A stretch of 64,000 nucleotides of DNA from Bacteroidota bacterium (GTDB lineage Bacteria > Bacteroidota > Bacteroidia > Sphingobacteriales > Sphingobacteriaceae): assembly GCA_018266915.1 (NCBI GenBank), contig JAFDZM010000045.1:186001-250000 (forward strand). Reading direction: 5' to 3'. The position numbers were made by a program, and so were the translations under genes. Under the pieces are notes generated by a model. It worked only from the letters and a program-made list of their open reading frames with translations. It was not told where the DNA came from and made no database searches. This document shows positions 54,054 to 62,055 of this stretch, in pieces (the stretch's first letter is position 1; every line of letters starts with the position of its first letter).

Positions 54054-54436
54054 TCTGATATTTTCTGATAATCTGAAGCAATACCGTCGGTCACGGTAGT
54101 ACCGATGGTCATTGTTGTACCATTCCTGCTGAAGGCGTCGCCGTAGGTGATGTTATCGAAATATATAGCGTATCCATCCGGATTAGTGTAATGCTTGATA
54201 TGAAAAACCCCGGTTGCGGCTAGTTTATTTGCTTCGAAACGCTTATATGTGCTGTCGCTACTAAACTGCAGAATATTGCCATTGCCCGCTTTATAAACCG
54301 AATCAAATCCTGCCAGACCACCATAGCTATGCCGAAGTTCCCATTTACCAAACAAGGTTGGCGATACGGGGCTGCTTTTTTTGCAACTAACTGAACATAT
54401 AGCTATTGCAATGATAATTAGTACTGCTGATCTCAT
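54050..54436 (-). CDS. Lipocalin-like small lipoprotein
   Basis: The 128-residue lipoprotein starts at ATG 54436 (MRSAVLIIIAIAICSVSCKK, Cys18). An earlier start at 54484 would only add residues before the signal. The mature part reads as a lipocalin-like beta-barrel: FGKWELRHSYGG, ILQFSSDSTYKRFEANK, TGVFHIKHY. Such proteins are common in Sphingobacteriaceae, with unknown ligand. Confidence 0.7.
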   Translation of the reverse strand: MRSAVLIIIAIAICSVSCKKSSPVSPTLFGKWELRHSYGGLAGFDSVYKAGNGNILQFSSDSTYKRFEANKLAATGVFHIKHYTNPDGYAIYFDNITYGDAFSRNGTTMTIGTTVTDGIASDYQKISD

Positions 54437-54638
54437 AATGCGTTTTTCTAATTTATTACGACGATAACCGGACTGATGTAACAAGCTGATTGCTTTTATT
54501 TTACTACCGTACGGAATCGAACAGTAAATGTATCAAAATGACTCGAAATAGCATTTAATTACAAGTTTAAACAACTGTAAATTAATTATTTACAATATCG
54601 GCATTCCGTTTGATGTGGAATAAAACAAGCACTCGAAT

Positions 54639-54989
54639 ATGTCTTATTTCCGTAAAAAGCTTGAACGTCGTACCTTCTCACAAGACCGGTACTATACCCT
54701 TATTAAACGCCAGAAAGAGGGCACAGCAACGTTTAATGAACTCACCGAACTGGATGAGATCGTAAACCGTGTACCCGATATCCGTGACCTGGTGATCCGT
54801 GAGAATTTTGGCGAGGAAGATATTGAGACAGACAACCCAACAAACGGACCAGCTGGTCAAGAGCTGATCTCGACTTCGATTACTCCGCACCCAAATTTAC
54901 TAACCCGTATCAAAAACTGGTTAAACCGCAATTTTATCGATGAAGTTTCTGTGGATGATAAGAATTTGGAGACAGGATTTAGTTTGTAA
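54639..54989 (+). CDS. Hypothetical protein
   Basis: The 116-residue protein (MSYFRKKLERRTFSQDRYYT) is mainly helical, with a charged middle (GEEDIETDNPTNGP) and a basic amphipathic end (LLTRIKNWLNRNFIDEVS). No signal peptide or membrane span. It resembles uncharacterised Sphingobacteriaceae proteins. It stands alone. Confidence 0.65.
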   Translation: MSYFRKKLERRTFSQDRYYTLIKRQKEGTATFNELTELDEIVNRVPDIRDLVIRENFGEEDIETDNPTNGPAGQELISTSITPHPNLLTRIKNWLNRNFIDEVSVDDKNLETGFSL

Positions 54990-55107
54990 AGAATAGTATT
55001 ATGAATACTGGCTTCAGTTTGCAATCTCCGGGCTAATTCCTGATAGTTACAAACTGTCTTTTATCCGTGATTCCAGTCACAGACTGAAACTAGTTTAGGG
55101 TGGAATG

Positions 55108-55614
55108 TTAATCTAAAGACCTTATAGGCAAATCAAGCCCCCAACTACTTTCAAGGAATAACGTGTTATGGTCGAATTCACTATAAGCTAAGATTACACT
55201 TTTAACTTCCCTTATTAAAGCTGAATAATAATGACTATCCAGAAGGGTTTCAAAAAGCTTGGTTTCCTCACTACTATCTTGTAAGAAGATAACCGCCGGA
55301 TCTTCATAATATTTCCAAAGCTTAGAAAGTTGTTTCCTGTTAAACATCATAGCTATGGGCTTTAACCTGAATAATAACCGATAATTATTCGGTCCCTCAT
55401 CTATAAAAAACTCTTCCGCTAAACTCAATACTATTTCTTCGAATTCCGAACCGGGATAATCGATTCGAATACCATAAAAATAAATTTTGCTGCAATCTTT
55501 TAATAAAGTATCAAATATGATATTCCATTTAACCGCACTTATATCAATCTCGTTTGACGAGTCTTGAATATACGCGTAATTATCTCTATGCAATTTAAAC
55601 TTTAGACTACCCAT
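55108..55614 (-). CDS. Hypothetical protein
   Basis: The 168-residue protein has no signal peptide and reads as mixed strands and helices (KIYFYGIRIDYPGSEFEEIVLSL, VIFLQDSSEETKLFETLLDSHYY). No family is recognised. Its size and acidity recall immunity-type proteins, but no toxin adjoins. It lies 30 bp upstream of the GH3-family gene on the same strand. Confidence 0.55.
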   Translation of the reverse strand: MGSLKFKLHRDNYAYIQDSSNEIDISAVKWNIIFDTLLKDCSKIYFYGIRIDYPGSEFEEIVLSLAEEFFIDEGPNNYRLLFRLKPIAMMFNRKQLSKLWKYYEDPAVIFLQDSSEETKLFETLLDSHYYSALIREVKSVILAYSEFDHNTLFLESSWGLDLPIRSLD

Positions 55615-55644
55615 ATTTTAGGCTTAGGTATTATCATTGTTCTC

Positions 55645-57165
55645 TTACCCCACCAACTCCATCATCAACAATATCGAATCAATATACTCCCGGTCATTAG
55701 CCAAACGCGGCACTTTATGCTGACCGCCCAGTTTGCCTTTCTCCTTCATCCAGTTAAAGAAAGTTCCCTGCCTTGCGCGGTGCACTATCGGGCGGCGAAG
55801 GGCCATGTCTTTGAAACGCTTGGCATCATAATCGGAGTTGATCTTGCGGAGAGTTTCATCCAGCAGATCGACAAAGCGTTCAAATTCAGGCGGACTTTTT
55901 TCAAACTCAACGATCCATTCATGCGCGCCATTTTTATCGCCATTGAAATATACAGGCGCTGCGGTATACTCCCTAATAATAGCGCCGGTTTGCATGCATG
56001 CTTCTTCCAAAGCGCGTTCTGCATTATCGATAATTAGCTCTTCGCCAAAAGCATTGATAAAGTGCTTAGTGCGGCCGGTAATCTGTATTCTGAATGGAGC
56101 AAGCGAGGTAAAGCGAATTGTATCCCCTATCATATACCGCCAAAGGCCGGCATTAGTGCTGATGATAAGCGCGTAGTTTTTATTCAGCTCGACTTCATCC
56201 AGCGTTAATGTCTTTGGGTTCTCATCATGCAGATGCTCCAAAGGCAAAAACTCATAGAAAATACCATAATCGAGCATCAGCAGCAGATCACCATATTCTT
56301 CCTGGTCCTGTATGCCGAAGAAACCTTCCGATGCATTATAGGTTTCCAGGTAATGCATATCATCCTTGGGGATCAGTTGCCTGAACTGTTCTCGGTATGG
56401 GGTAAAACTAACCGCGCCGTGATAATACAGCTCCAGGTTGGGCCATACTTCCAGCAGGTTATTTTTCCCGGTTATCTCCAGTATACGTTTGAATAATAAT
56501 AAATTCCAGGTTGGTACGCCGCTTATGCTGGTTACATTTACATCTTTAGTGGCAAGAGCCATTTTTTCGATCTTTTCCTCGAAGTTTTCCAGCAGGGCAA
56601 TGTCAATATGCGGGGTGCGTAAAAACTCGGCCCACATCGGCAGGTTCTTCATCAAAACAGCAGAAAGATCGCCGAAAAAAGTATCGGCATTCAACTGGCT
56701 CACCTGGTGGCTGCCGCCTAAGGTTAACGTTTTGCCGGTAAATACGCGCGCATTAGGCCGATTATTCAGATAAAGGGTAAGCATGTCCTTACCACCCTTA
56801 AAATGGCATTCTTCTAATGATTCTTCACTTACAGGGATGAACTTGCTGCGATCACTAGTAGTTCCCGATGACTTGGCGAACCACCTGATGCTGGATGGCC
56901 ATAGCACGTTCTGTTCGCCTTTCAGCATCCGCTCTATGTAGGGCTTTAGCGTATCGTAGTTTTGTATAGGGACGCGCTCCTTAAACTGACCAAGGTTCTC
57001 GATGCTTTTGTAATGAAATTTCCGGCCCCATTCGGTATTCTCGGCCCCCGCAACCAACTGTTCAAACCATTCCTCCTGCACCTCGTTTGGATACTTCATA
57101 AAAAGCTCTATCTGGTGGATACGCTTCTTGATGAACCATGTAAACACTGAGTTAATAAGCGTCAT
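55645..57165 (-). CDS. GH3-family acyl-acid amido synthetase-like protein
   Basis: The 506-residue protein matches the GH3 auxin-responsive family (adenylating acyl-acid amido synthetases, the plant JAR1 type). It has the ATP-binding SSGTTSDRSKFIPVSEE, ISGVPTWNLLLFKRI, NASEGFFGIQD, GLWRYMIGDTIRF and TGRTKHFINAFGEELI with the C-terminal catalytic domain. Bacterial members occur in Bacteroidota; substrates are mostly unknown. It is followed by an inverted heptamer repeat at its start side. Confidence 0.85.
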   Translation of the reverse strand: MTLINSVFTWFIKKRIHQIELFMKYPNEVQEEWFEQLVAGAENTEWGRKFHYKSIENLGQFKERVPIQNYDTLKPYIERMLKGEQNVLWPSSIRWFAKSSGTTSDRSKFIPVSEESLEECHFKGGKDMLTLYLNNRPNARVFTGKTLTLGGSHQVSQLNADTFFGDLSAVLMKNLPMWAEFLRTPHIDIALLENFEEKIEKMALATKDVNVTSISGVPTWNLLLFKRILEITGKNNLLEVWPNLELYYHGAVSFTPYREQFRQLIPKDDMHYLETYNASEGFFGIQDQEEYGDLLLMLDYGIFYEFLPLEHLHDENPKTLTLDEVELNKNYALIISTNAGLWRYMIGDTIRFTSLAPFRIQITGRTKHFINAFGEELIIDNAERALEEACMQTGAIIREYTAAPVYFNGDKNGAHEWIVEFEKSPPEFERFVDLLDETLRKINSDYDAKRFKDMALRRPIVHRARQGTFFNWMKEKGKLGGQHKVPRLANDREYIDSILLMMELVG

Positions 57166-57181
57166 AGAGGATTGGTTGATT

Positions 57182-57295
57182 AGTCATTGGTCACTAGCCA
57201 TTAGTGAGTGGCTTAAATATAGGCAATTTGCTAATATTCTTCTAAAAGGTCATAACAACCAATGACAAATGACCAGTGACTAATGACAAATCACA
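57182..57295. repeat. Inverted heptamer word repeat before lptB's end
   Basis: The left arm (57182-57209) has four 7-bp words of the type AGTCATT; the right arm (57254-57295) has six, of the type AATGACA. They are complementary. The right arm runs over the lptB stop (57291-57293). Confidence 0.7.
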
Positions 57296-58028
57296 CGAAG
57301 GTCTTTCTCTTCAGTACGAAGTTGGCTCCCAGGTAAACCTTTCTTACCATCTCGTTCTCCGCAAGTACTTCAGGTACACCGGATTCGAGTATCTTTCCTT
57401 CAAAAAGCAGGTAGGCACGGTCGGTTATCGAGAGCGTTTCCTGTACGTTGTGGTCGGTAATCAATATGCCGATATTACGGTGTTTCAGTTTGGCTACCAT
57501 TGCCTGAATTTCTTCTACAGCGATAGGGTCTACACCCGCAAACGGCTCATCCAACAAGATAAAATTAGGTTCGGCAGCCAACGCCCGGGCAATCTCGGTA
57601 CGCCTGCGTTCGCCACCCGAAAGCAAATCACCACGGTTTTTGCGGACCTTGTGTAAGCTAAACTCGTCGATCAATTCTTCCAGTTTATGATGCTGTTCTT
57701 CCTTGGTCATTTTGCCCATCTCCAGCACAGCTTTAATATTATCTTCAACGGAGAGTTTACGAAAAACGGAGGCTTCCTGCGCCAGGTAACCTATCCCCTT
57801 TTGTGCACGGCGGTACATTGGGTCGCCGGTAATATCTTCATCTTCCAGGAATATTCTGCCTTCATTCGGTTTGATCAAACCTACGATCATGTAGAACGAT
57901 GTGGTCTTGCCGGCACCATTCGGACCCAATAGCCCAACAATCTCGCCCTGCGAAACATTAAATGAAACGTGATTTACAACCGAACGCTGCTTATATTTTT
58001 TTACGAGATCTTCTGCTCTTAAAATCAT
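57291..58028 (-). CDS. lptB: LPS export ABC transporter ATP-binding protein
   Basis: The 245-residue protein has the Walker [17 protein letters not shown], the Q-loop [20 protein letters not shown], the signature [17 protein letters not shown], Walker [13 protein letters not shown] and the switch His in [11 protein letters not shown]. The tight similarity to LptB, including FVLKRKTFV at the end, supports LPS export to the outer membrane. It stands between recJ and the GH3-type gene, without other lpt genes. Confidence 0.93.
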   Translation of the reverse strand: MILRAEDLVKKYKQRSVVNHVSFNVSQGEIVGLLGPNGAGKTTSFYMIVGLIKPNEGRIFLEDEDITGDPMYRRAQKGIGYLAQEASVFRKLSVEDNIKAVLEMGKMTKEEQHHKLEELIDEFSLHKVRKNRGDLLSGGERRRTEIARALAAEPNFILLDEPFAGVDPIAVEEIQAMVAKLKHRNIGILITDHNVQETLSITDRAYLLFEGKILESGVPEVLAENEMVRKVYLGANFVLKRKTFV

Positions 58029-58100
58029 TTTGTCTGAACCGGAATTTACCGAATTTTTGAATTAACCGAATTTCCATCAGGTAGTTAACATAATCAAAAA

Positions 58101-58121
58101 CTACTCACTACTCACTACTCA
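58101..58121. repeat. Heptamer repeat at the recJ stop codon
   Basis: CTACTCA occurs three times without gaps. The run encodes the last codons and the TAG of recJ (58108-58110). Confidence 0.75.
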
Positions 58122-59814
58122 CCCTTATGCCTTTCACATTCAATTGTATCGAGCGCTTGTCGCGCCAAACATTTTCTTCAATATGGTAACAAATATCAAA
58201 AGGCCTGCCGTTTTTTATTTGGTCCAGAAAACTGCCTTGTCCGAATGCTATACAATCAAACGCCGGGGAACCTTCCTGCATTACCGACATTTTCAGGTGA
58301 TTTTCACCCACCAATCCGGCATAGCCGCTAACATACACATTCCTGCTCAAAAATACCGGCGACATGTTCTCCGGACCAAATGGAGCAAACTGATTCAATA
58401 TCCTGAAAAACTTTGGATCGATCTGTTTCAATTCCAGTTCGCCGTCTATTTTTATTTCCTGCACTAGTTGTTCATCCTTAATGGTGGCACAAACCACTTC
58501 TTCAAAACGAGCTGCAAAGGCCTCTACATTTTCCGGATGCAAGGTTAACCCTGCAGCATATTTATGCCCGCCAAATTGTATCAGCAGATCTTTGCATTCG
58601 CACAAAGCTTCATAAAGATCATACCCAAAAACCGACCTTGCCGACCCGGCCACATGTCCGTTCGACCGAGTTAAAACGATGGTTGGGCGATAATATTTTT
58701 CTGTCAACCTAGATGCCACAATACCGATCACCCCTTTGTGCCATTTTTCATTAAATACCACTGTCGATTTTCTGCCGATCAACGCTTCATCATTCGCGAT
58801 CATACTTAACGCCTCATCAGTAATAGACAGATCGTGTTCCTTACGTTCTGCATTTTTACCGTTGATGAGCATACCCTTTTCCAGCGCAGCATTCTCATCA
58901 CAGGCGATTAACAACTCAACAGCATGTTTGGCATCATCAATACGCCCTGCTGCATTAATACGCGGCCCGAGTGCAAACACTACATCAGATATCGCGTAAT
59001 TACCGGTACGCCCTGCAACCTGCATCAAAGTTTTTACACCAATGCAAGGAACAGCATTTAATTTTTGCAATCCGAAATAAGCTAGTACCCGGTTCTCTCC
59101 GGTAATATGCACAATATCGCAAGCTATGCTAATAGCTACCAGATCAAGGTAGCGGGTTACTTCTTCAAAATCGATGTTATTTTTTTCGGCGTAAGCCTGT
59201 ATAAACTTAAAACCTATACCGCAGCCTGATAACTCTTTATAAGGATAATCGCAATCAGCACGTTTTGGATCGAGTACAGCCACCGCCTCAGGCAATTCTT
59301 TCCCCGGCAAGTGGTGGTCGCAAATGACAAAATCTACACCTTTGGTATTCGCATAGGCAATTTTATCAACCGATTTGATACCGCAATCCAACGCTATGAT
59401 CAGGCTAAAACCATTGTTCGCTGCATAATCGATCCCTTGAGTGGATATGCCGTAACCTTCCAGATAGCGGTCGGGAATATAATATTCAATCTTGTCGTAT
59501 AGCTTTGAGAAGAAACTGTAAACCAATGATACTGCTGTAGTACCGTCCACATCGTAATCGCCATAGATCAGTATCTTTTCTCCGTTAGATATGGCCGCTT
59601 CAATCCTTTCAATGGCCTTTTCCATATCAGCCATCAGGAAAGGATCGTGCAAGTGTCTCAGGTCAAGGCGAAAGAAGTAGCGGGCGTCCTCGTAGGTTTT
59701 TATACCCCTGTGGATCAGCAAAGTACTTAAAACGGTATCGATGCCCAGCTTGTTGGCTAAATTTATGACATCTGCATTATCAGGCTTTTCTCTTACCGCC
59801 CACCGTTTATCCAT
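58108..59814 (-). CDS. recJ: Single-stranded-DNA-specific exonuclease RecJ
   Basis: The 568-residue DHH-family nuclease degrades single-stranded DNA 5' to 3' in recombination and repair. It has ILIYGDYDVDGTTAVSL, VICDHHLPGKELPE, GIGFKF, GPRINAAGRI and FGGHKYAAGLTL, the known RecJ motifs in order. The length is normal, although the last residues RVSSE are encoded by a heptamer repeat. It lies 79 bp from lptB. Confidence 0.95.
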   Translation of the reverse strand: MDKRWAVREKPDNADVINLANKLGIDTVLSTLLIHRGIKTYEDARYFFRLDLRHLHDPFLMADMEKAIERIEAAISNGEKILIYGDYDVDGTTAVSLVYSFFSKLYDKIEYYIPDRYLEGYGISTQGIDYAANNGFSLIIALDCGIKSVDKIAYANTKGVDFVICDHHLPGKELPEAVAVLDPKRADCDYPYKELSGCGIGFKFIQAYAEKNNIDFEEVTRYLDLVAISIACDIVHITGENRVLAYFGLQKLNAVPCIGVKTLMQVAGRTGNYAISDVVFALGPRINAAGRIDDAKHAVELLIACDENAALEKGMLINGKNAERKEHDLSITDEALSMIANDEALIGRKSTVVFNEKWHKGVIGIVASRLTEKYYRPTIVLTRSNGHVAGSARSVFGYDLYEALCECKDLLIQFGGHKYAAGLTLHPENVEAFAARFEEVVCATIKDEQLVQEIKIDGELELKQIDPKFFRILNQFAPFGPENMSPVFLSRNVYVSGYAGLVGENHLKMSVMQEGSPAFDCIAFGQGSFLDQIKNGRPFDICYHIEENVWRDKRSIQLNVKGIRVSSE

Positions 59815-59821
59815 ATCTTTG
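59814..59821 (+). promoter_or_regulatory. Candidate -7 promoter box of the DinB gene
   Basis: TATCTTTG on the plus strand begins at the recJ start codon. The leader to the ATG at 59961 would be about 130 nt and includes the octamer repeat. Confidence 0.3.
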
Positions 59822-59844
59822 CACTTAAAAAAGTAAAGATATGG

Positions 59845-59946
59845 AAATGTGCGGATGATTTGATGTGCAGATGTGCAAATGCGAGGATGTGCAGATTATT
59901 TAAGCATCCTAACTTTTTCATTTGCACATCTGCATATTTGCACATC
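59845..59946. repeat. Inverted octamer word repeat before the DinB gene
   Basis: Left arm: GATGTGC and AGATGTGC-type words; right arm: TTTGCACA and TCTGCATA-type words with an 8-bp period (59930-59946). The same word as at 6265-6320 and 62016-62055. Confidence 0.7.
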
Positions 59947-59960
59947 AAACAATCCACACC

Positions 59961-60488
59961 ATGCGCATCATTCACAAAGCAAAAAAGGGTGACTATCCGG
60001 AATATGCAGAAATATACATGAAATGGCTGCCGAATGACGGCCTGATACTAAGGCACCTGAAAGATAATTTTGAAGAGAATAAGAAGTTTATCTATTCACT
60101 GCCTGAGCATGTTTTGTGTCACCGTTATCAGCCTGACAAATGGAGTATCAAAGAGATATTGGTGCATATTGTGGACGATGAACGCATATTTTCCTATCGT
60201 GCCTTGCGATTTGCCCGAAATGAAAAGAATAACCTGATTGGGTTTGATCAGGATTCATATGCTATTTACTCAGAAGCAGACAGTCGAAGCCTGGATAGTA
60301 TTTTTGAGGAATACGAGGCAGTAAGAAACTCGACCATTACGCTTTTCAATAATCTGCCTGAGTCATCGCTTGATAGGATGGGTCACGGTACAGGCACTTT
60401 CAATGATGCTACCGTTCGTGCATTGGTCTATCACATCGCCGGACATGAGCAGCATCACATTAATTTTATAAAACAGTATTACTTATAA
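59961..60488 (+). CDS. DinB-family protein
   Basis: The 175-residue four-helix protein begins MRIIHKAKKGDYPEYAEIYM at 59961; the frame is open 13 codons upstream, but those lie in the repeat. Three metal-ligand histidines are in WSIKEILVHIVDDE and AGHEQHHINFI, as in the DinB_2 (PF12867) family, which includes thiol transferases. The substrate is not known. It lies 5 bp before the metallo-hydrolase gene in one operon. Confidence 0.85.
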   Translation: MRIIHKAKKGDYPEYAEIYMKWLPNDGLILRHLKDNFEENKKFIYSLPEHVLCHRYQPDKWSIKEILVHIVDDERIFSYRALRFARNEKNNLIGFDQDSYAIYSEADSRSLDSIFEEYEAVRNSTITLFNNLPESSLDRMGHGTGTFNDATVRALVYHIAGHEQHHINFIKQYYL

Positions 60489-60493
60489 TTGCT

Positions 60494-61267
60494 ATGCAGA
60501 TTTTCCCATTAGGCGAAGGTTCCTACTCTGTTGATTCAACCAAAAAATTTATACCCTTCGATCCGCAGACCGATAGCACCAAGGATCGTCCCGGTTCTTT
60601 GTTTATCCATGTCAATCCGTTCCTGGTAGAAACTTCTGATGATCTGATCCTGTTCGATGCCGGGCTTGGTTTTAAGGATACCAGGGATGAATTGCTGATT
60701 CATCAAAATATCCGCAACAACGGTTTCGACCCGGATGATGTGACGCTTGTGTTGATGTCACACCTGCATTATGATCATTCCGGCGGACTTGTGGTTGAGC
60801 GCAATGGCAAACTGGAACCGAGCTTCCCCCATGCCACACACGTTATACAGAAAGGAGAATGGGATTTTGCTTTGACCGGCAAAGGGTCTTCCTACCATAA
60901 AGAGATATTTGAAGCACTGAAAGATTCAGTAAAAATTCAATTCGTGGAAAGCTCAGGAGAACTGAAACAGGGGATACAATATGAACTCTCTGGCGGGCAT
61001 TGCCCTTTTCACCAGGTGTTCTGGATAAATGATAGAGGTGAAAAATGTTTTTATGGCGGCGACGAACTACCTGAGCCTGAGCAGCTGATAAGAAAATTTA
61101 TAGCAAAATATGATTATGACGGACGCAAAGCAATGCAATTGCGCGAGGAATATGGAAAAAAGGCAGCTGAAGAAAATTACACTTGTTTATTCTACCACGC
61201 TAAATCAAACACAGTAGGCAAAGTAGGTTTTGAAGATGACCATTTTATAGTCACGAAGATGTTGTAA
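60494..61267 (+). CDS. Metallo-beta-lactamase-fold hydrolase
   Basis: The 257-residue protein has the zinc motif SHLHYDHSGG (residues about 89-98), a downstream His (SGGHCPFHQVF), an Asp in FYGGDELPEP and a late His (FYHAKSNT), as in MBL-fold hydrolases such as quorum-quenching lactonases. No signal peptide. Substrate unknown. It lies 5 bp after the DinB gene; its stop is inside an octamer repeat. Confidence 0.85.
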   Translation: MQIFPLGEGSYSVDSTKKFIPFDPQTDSTKDRPGSLFIHVNPFLVETSDDLILFDAGLGFKDTRDELLIHQNIRNNGFDPDDVTLVLMSHLHYDHSGGLVVERNGKLEPSFPHATHVIQKGEWDFALTGKGSSYHKEIFEALKDSVKIQFVESSGELKQGIQYELSGGHCPFHQVFWINDRGEKCFYGGDELPEPEQLIRKFIAKYDYDGRKAMQLREEYGKKAAEENYTCLFYHAKSNTVGKVGFEDDHFIVTKML

Positions 61268-61374
61268 AGTTGGAACGTTGTAAAGTTGAAATGTTTTTTA
61301 ATAGCTGTTTAAACGGATAGTTTGTAAAACTAAAAAGAGAACCTTGCAACTTTTAAACTTTACAACCTTTCAAC
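61261..61374. repeat. Inverted octamer word repeat after the metallo-hydrolase gene
   Basis: Left: four exact 8-bp words of the type GTTGTAAA (61261-61292), over the TAA stop. Right: four 8-bp words of the type CTTGCAAC (61343-61374). The arms are complementary, around about 50 bp. Confidence 0.75.
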
Positions 61375-61377
61375 TGC

Positions 61378-61797
61378 TTAGACGTGGTTAGCCACTTCGA
61401 AAAGTTCTTTTATCTTCTCGACATTTAATGGTTTCGAGATAAAGTCTTTCACAACCGGGTAAGAGCGTGCTTTATTGATGTCATTGCTGAACACAGACGA
61501 CGAGATAATATACACTTTGCATTTACCTAACGGATCGATATTTAAGCGCGTGTACTCATCCAAAAACTCCCATCCATTCATGATAGGCATATTGATATCC
61601 AACAAAATGTAATCTGGTAATTTAGAAGGATCGTTTTTCTGGATGTCCAGCAAAAGATCAATAGCATACTTACCATGCAGACAAGCCATAATATCGGTAT
61701 TCAACAAGGCCTTCTTAATCAATTTGATCGAGATGAAATTGTTAATTTCATCATCATCAACCAGCAAAATGCTTACAGAACCGTTAGTATTAATCAT
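61378..61797 (-). CDS. Single-domain response regulator
   Basis: The 139-residue protein is a CheY-like receiver: acidic pocket in LLVDDDEINN, phospho-acceptor Asp67 in YILLDINMPIMNGW, the Ser/Thr of VYIISSSVF and the Lys in FISKPL. There is no output domain. No histidine kinase lies nearby. It starts at ATG 61797. Confidence 0.9.
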   Translation of the reverse strand: MINTNGSVSILLVDDDEINNFISIKLIKKALLNTDIMACLHGKYAIDLLLDIQKNDPSKLPDYILLDINMPIMNGWEFLDEYTRLNIDPLGKCKVYIISSSVFSNDINKARSYPVVKDFISKPLNVEKIKELFEVANHV

Positions 61798-62015
61798 ATG
61801 TAACTTTATACGGGCACAAAATCTAAAAGGTTATGTAAGTATTAAATTCCTTCAAAAAAATCCGCACCAATCAATTTATTCTACAAGTTAAGTAAAAATA
61901 TAACTATCGAGCAAGTATAGATTTAAAGTTTTCTACAGTCGTTAATTGAACATTAATAAAATATTAAATACGATTAACGCTGATATTATATAAAAAATGT
62001 GCAGACAATTAAAAT

Positions 62016-62055
62016 CATCTGCACATTTGCATATCCTCACATCTGCATATTTACT
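62016..62055. repeat. Octamer word repeat at the gcvP stop codon
   Basis: Five successive 8-bp words of the types CATCTGCA and TATTTACT (five in 62016-62055) overlap the gcvP stop (62051-62053). Confidence 0.7.
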
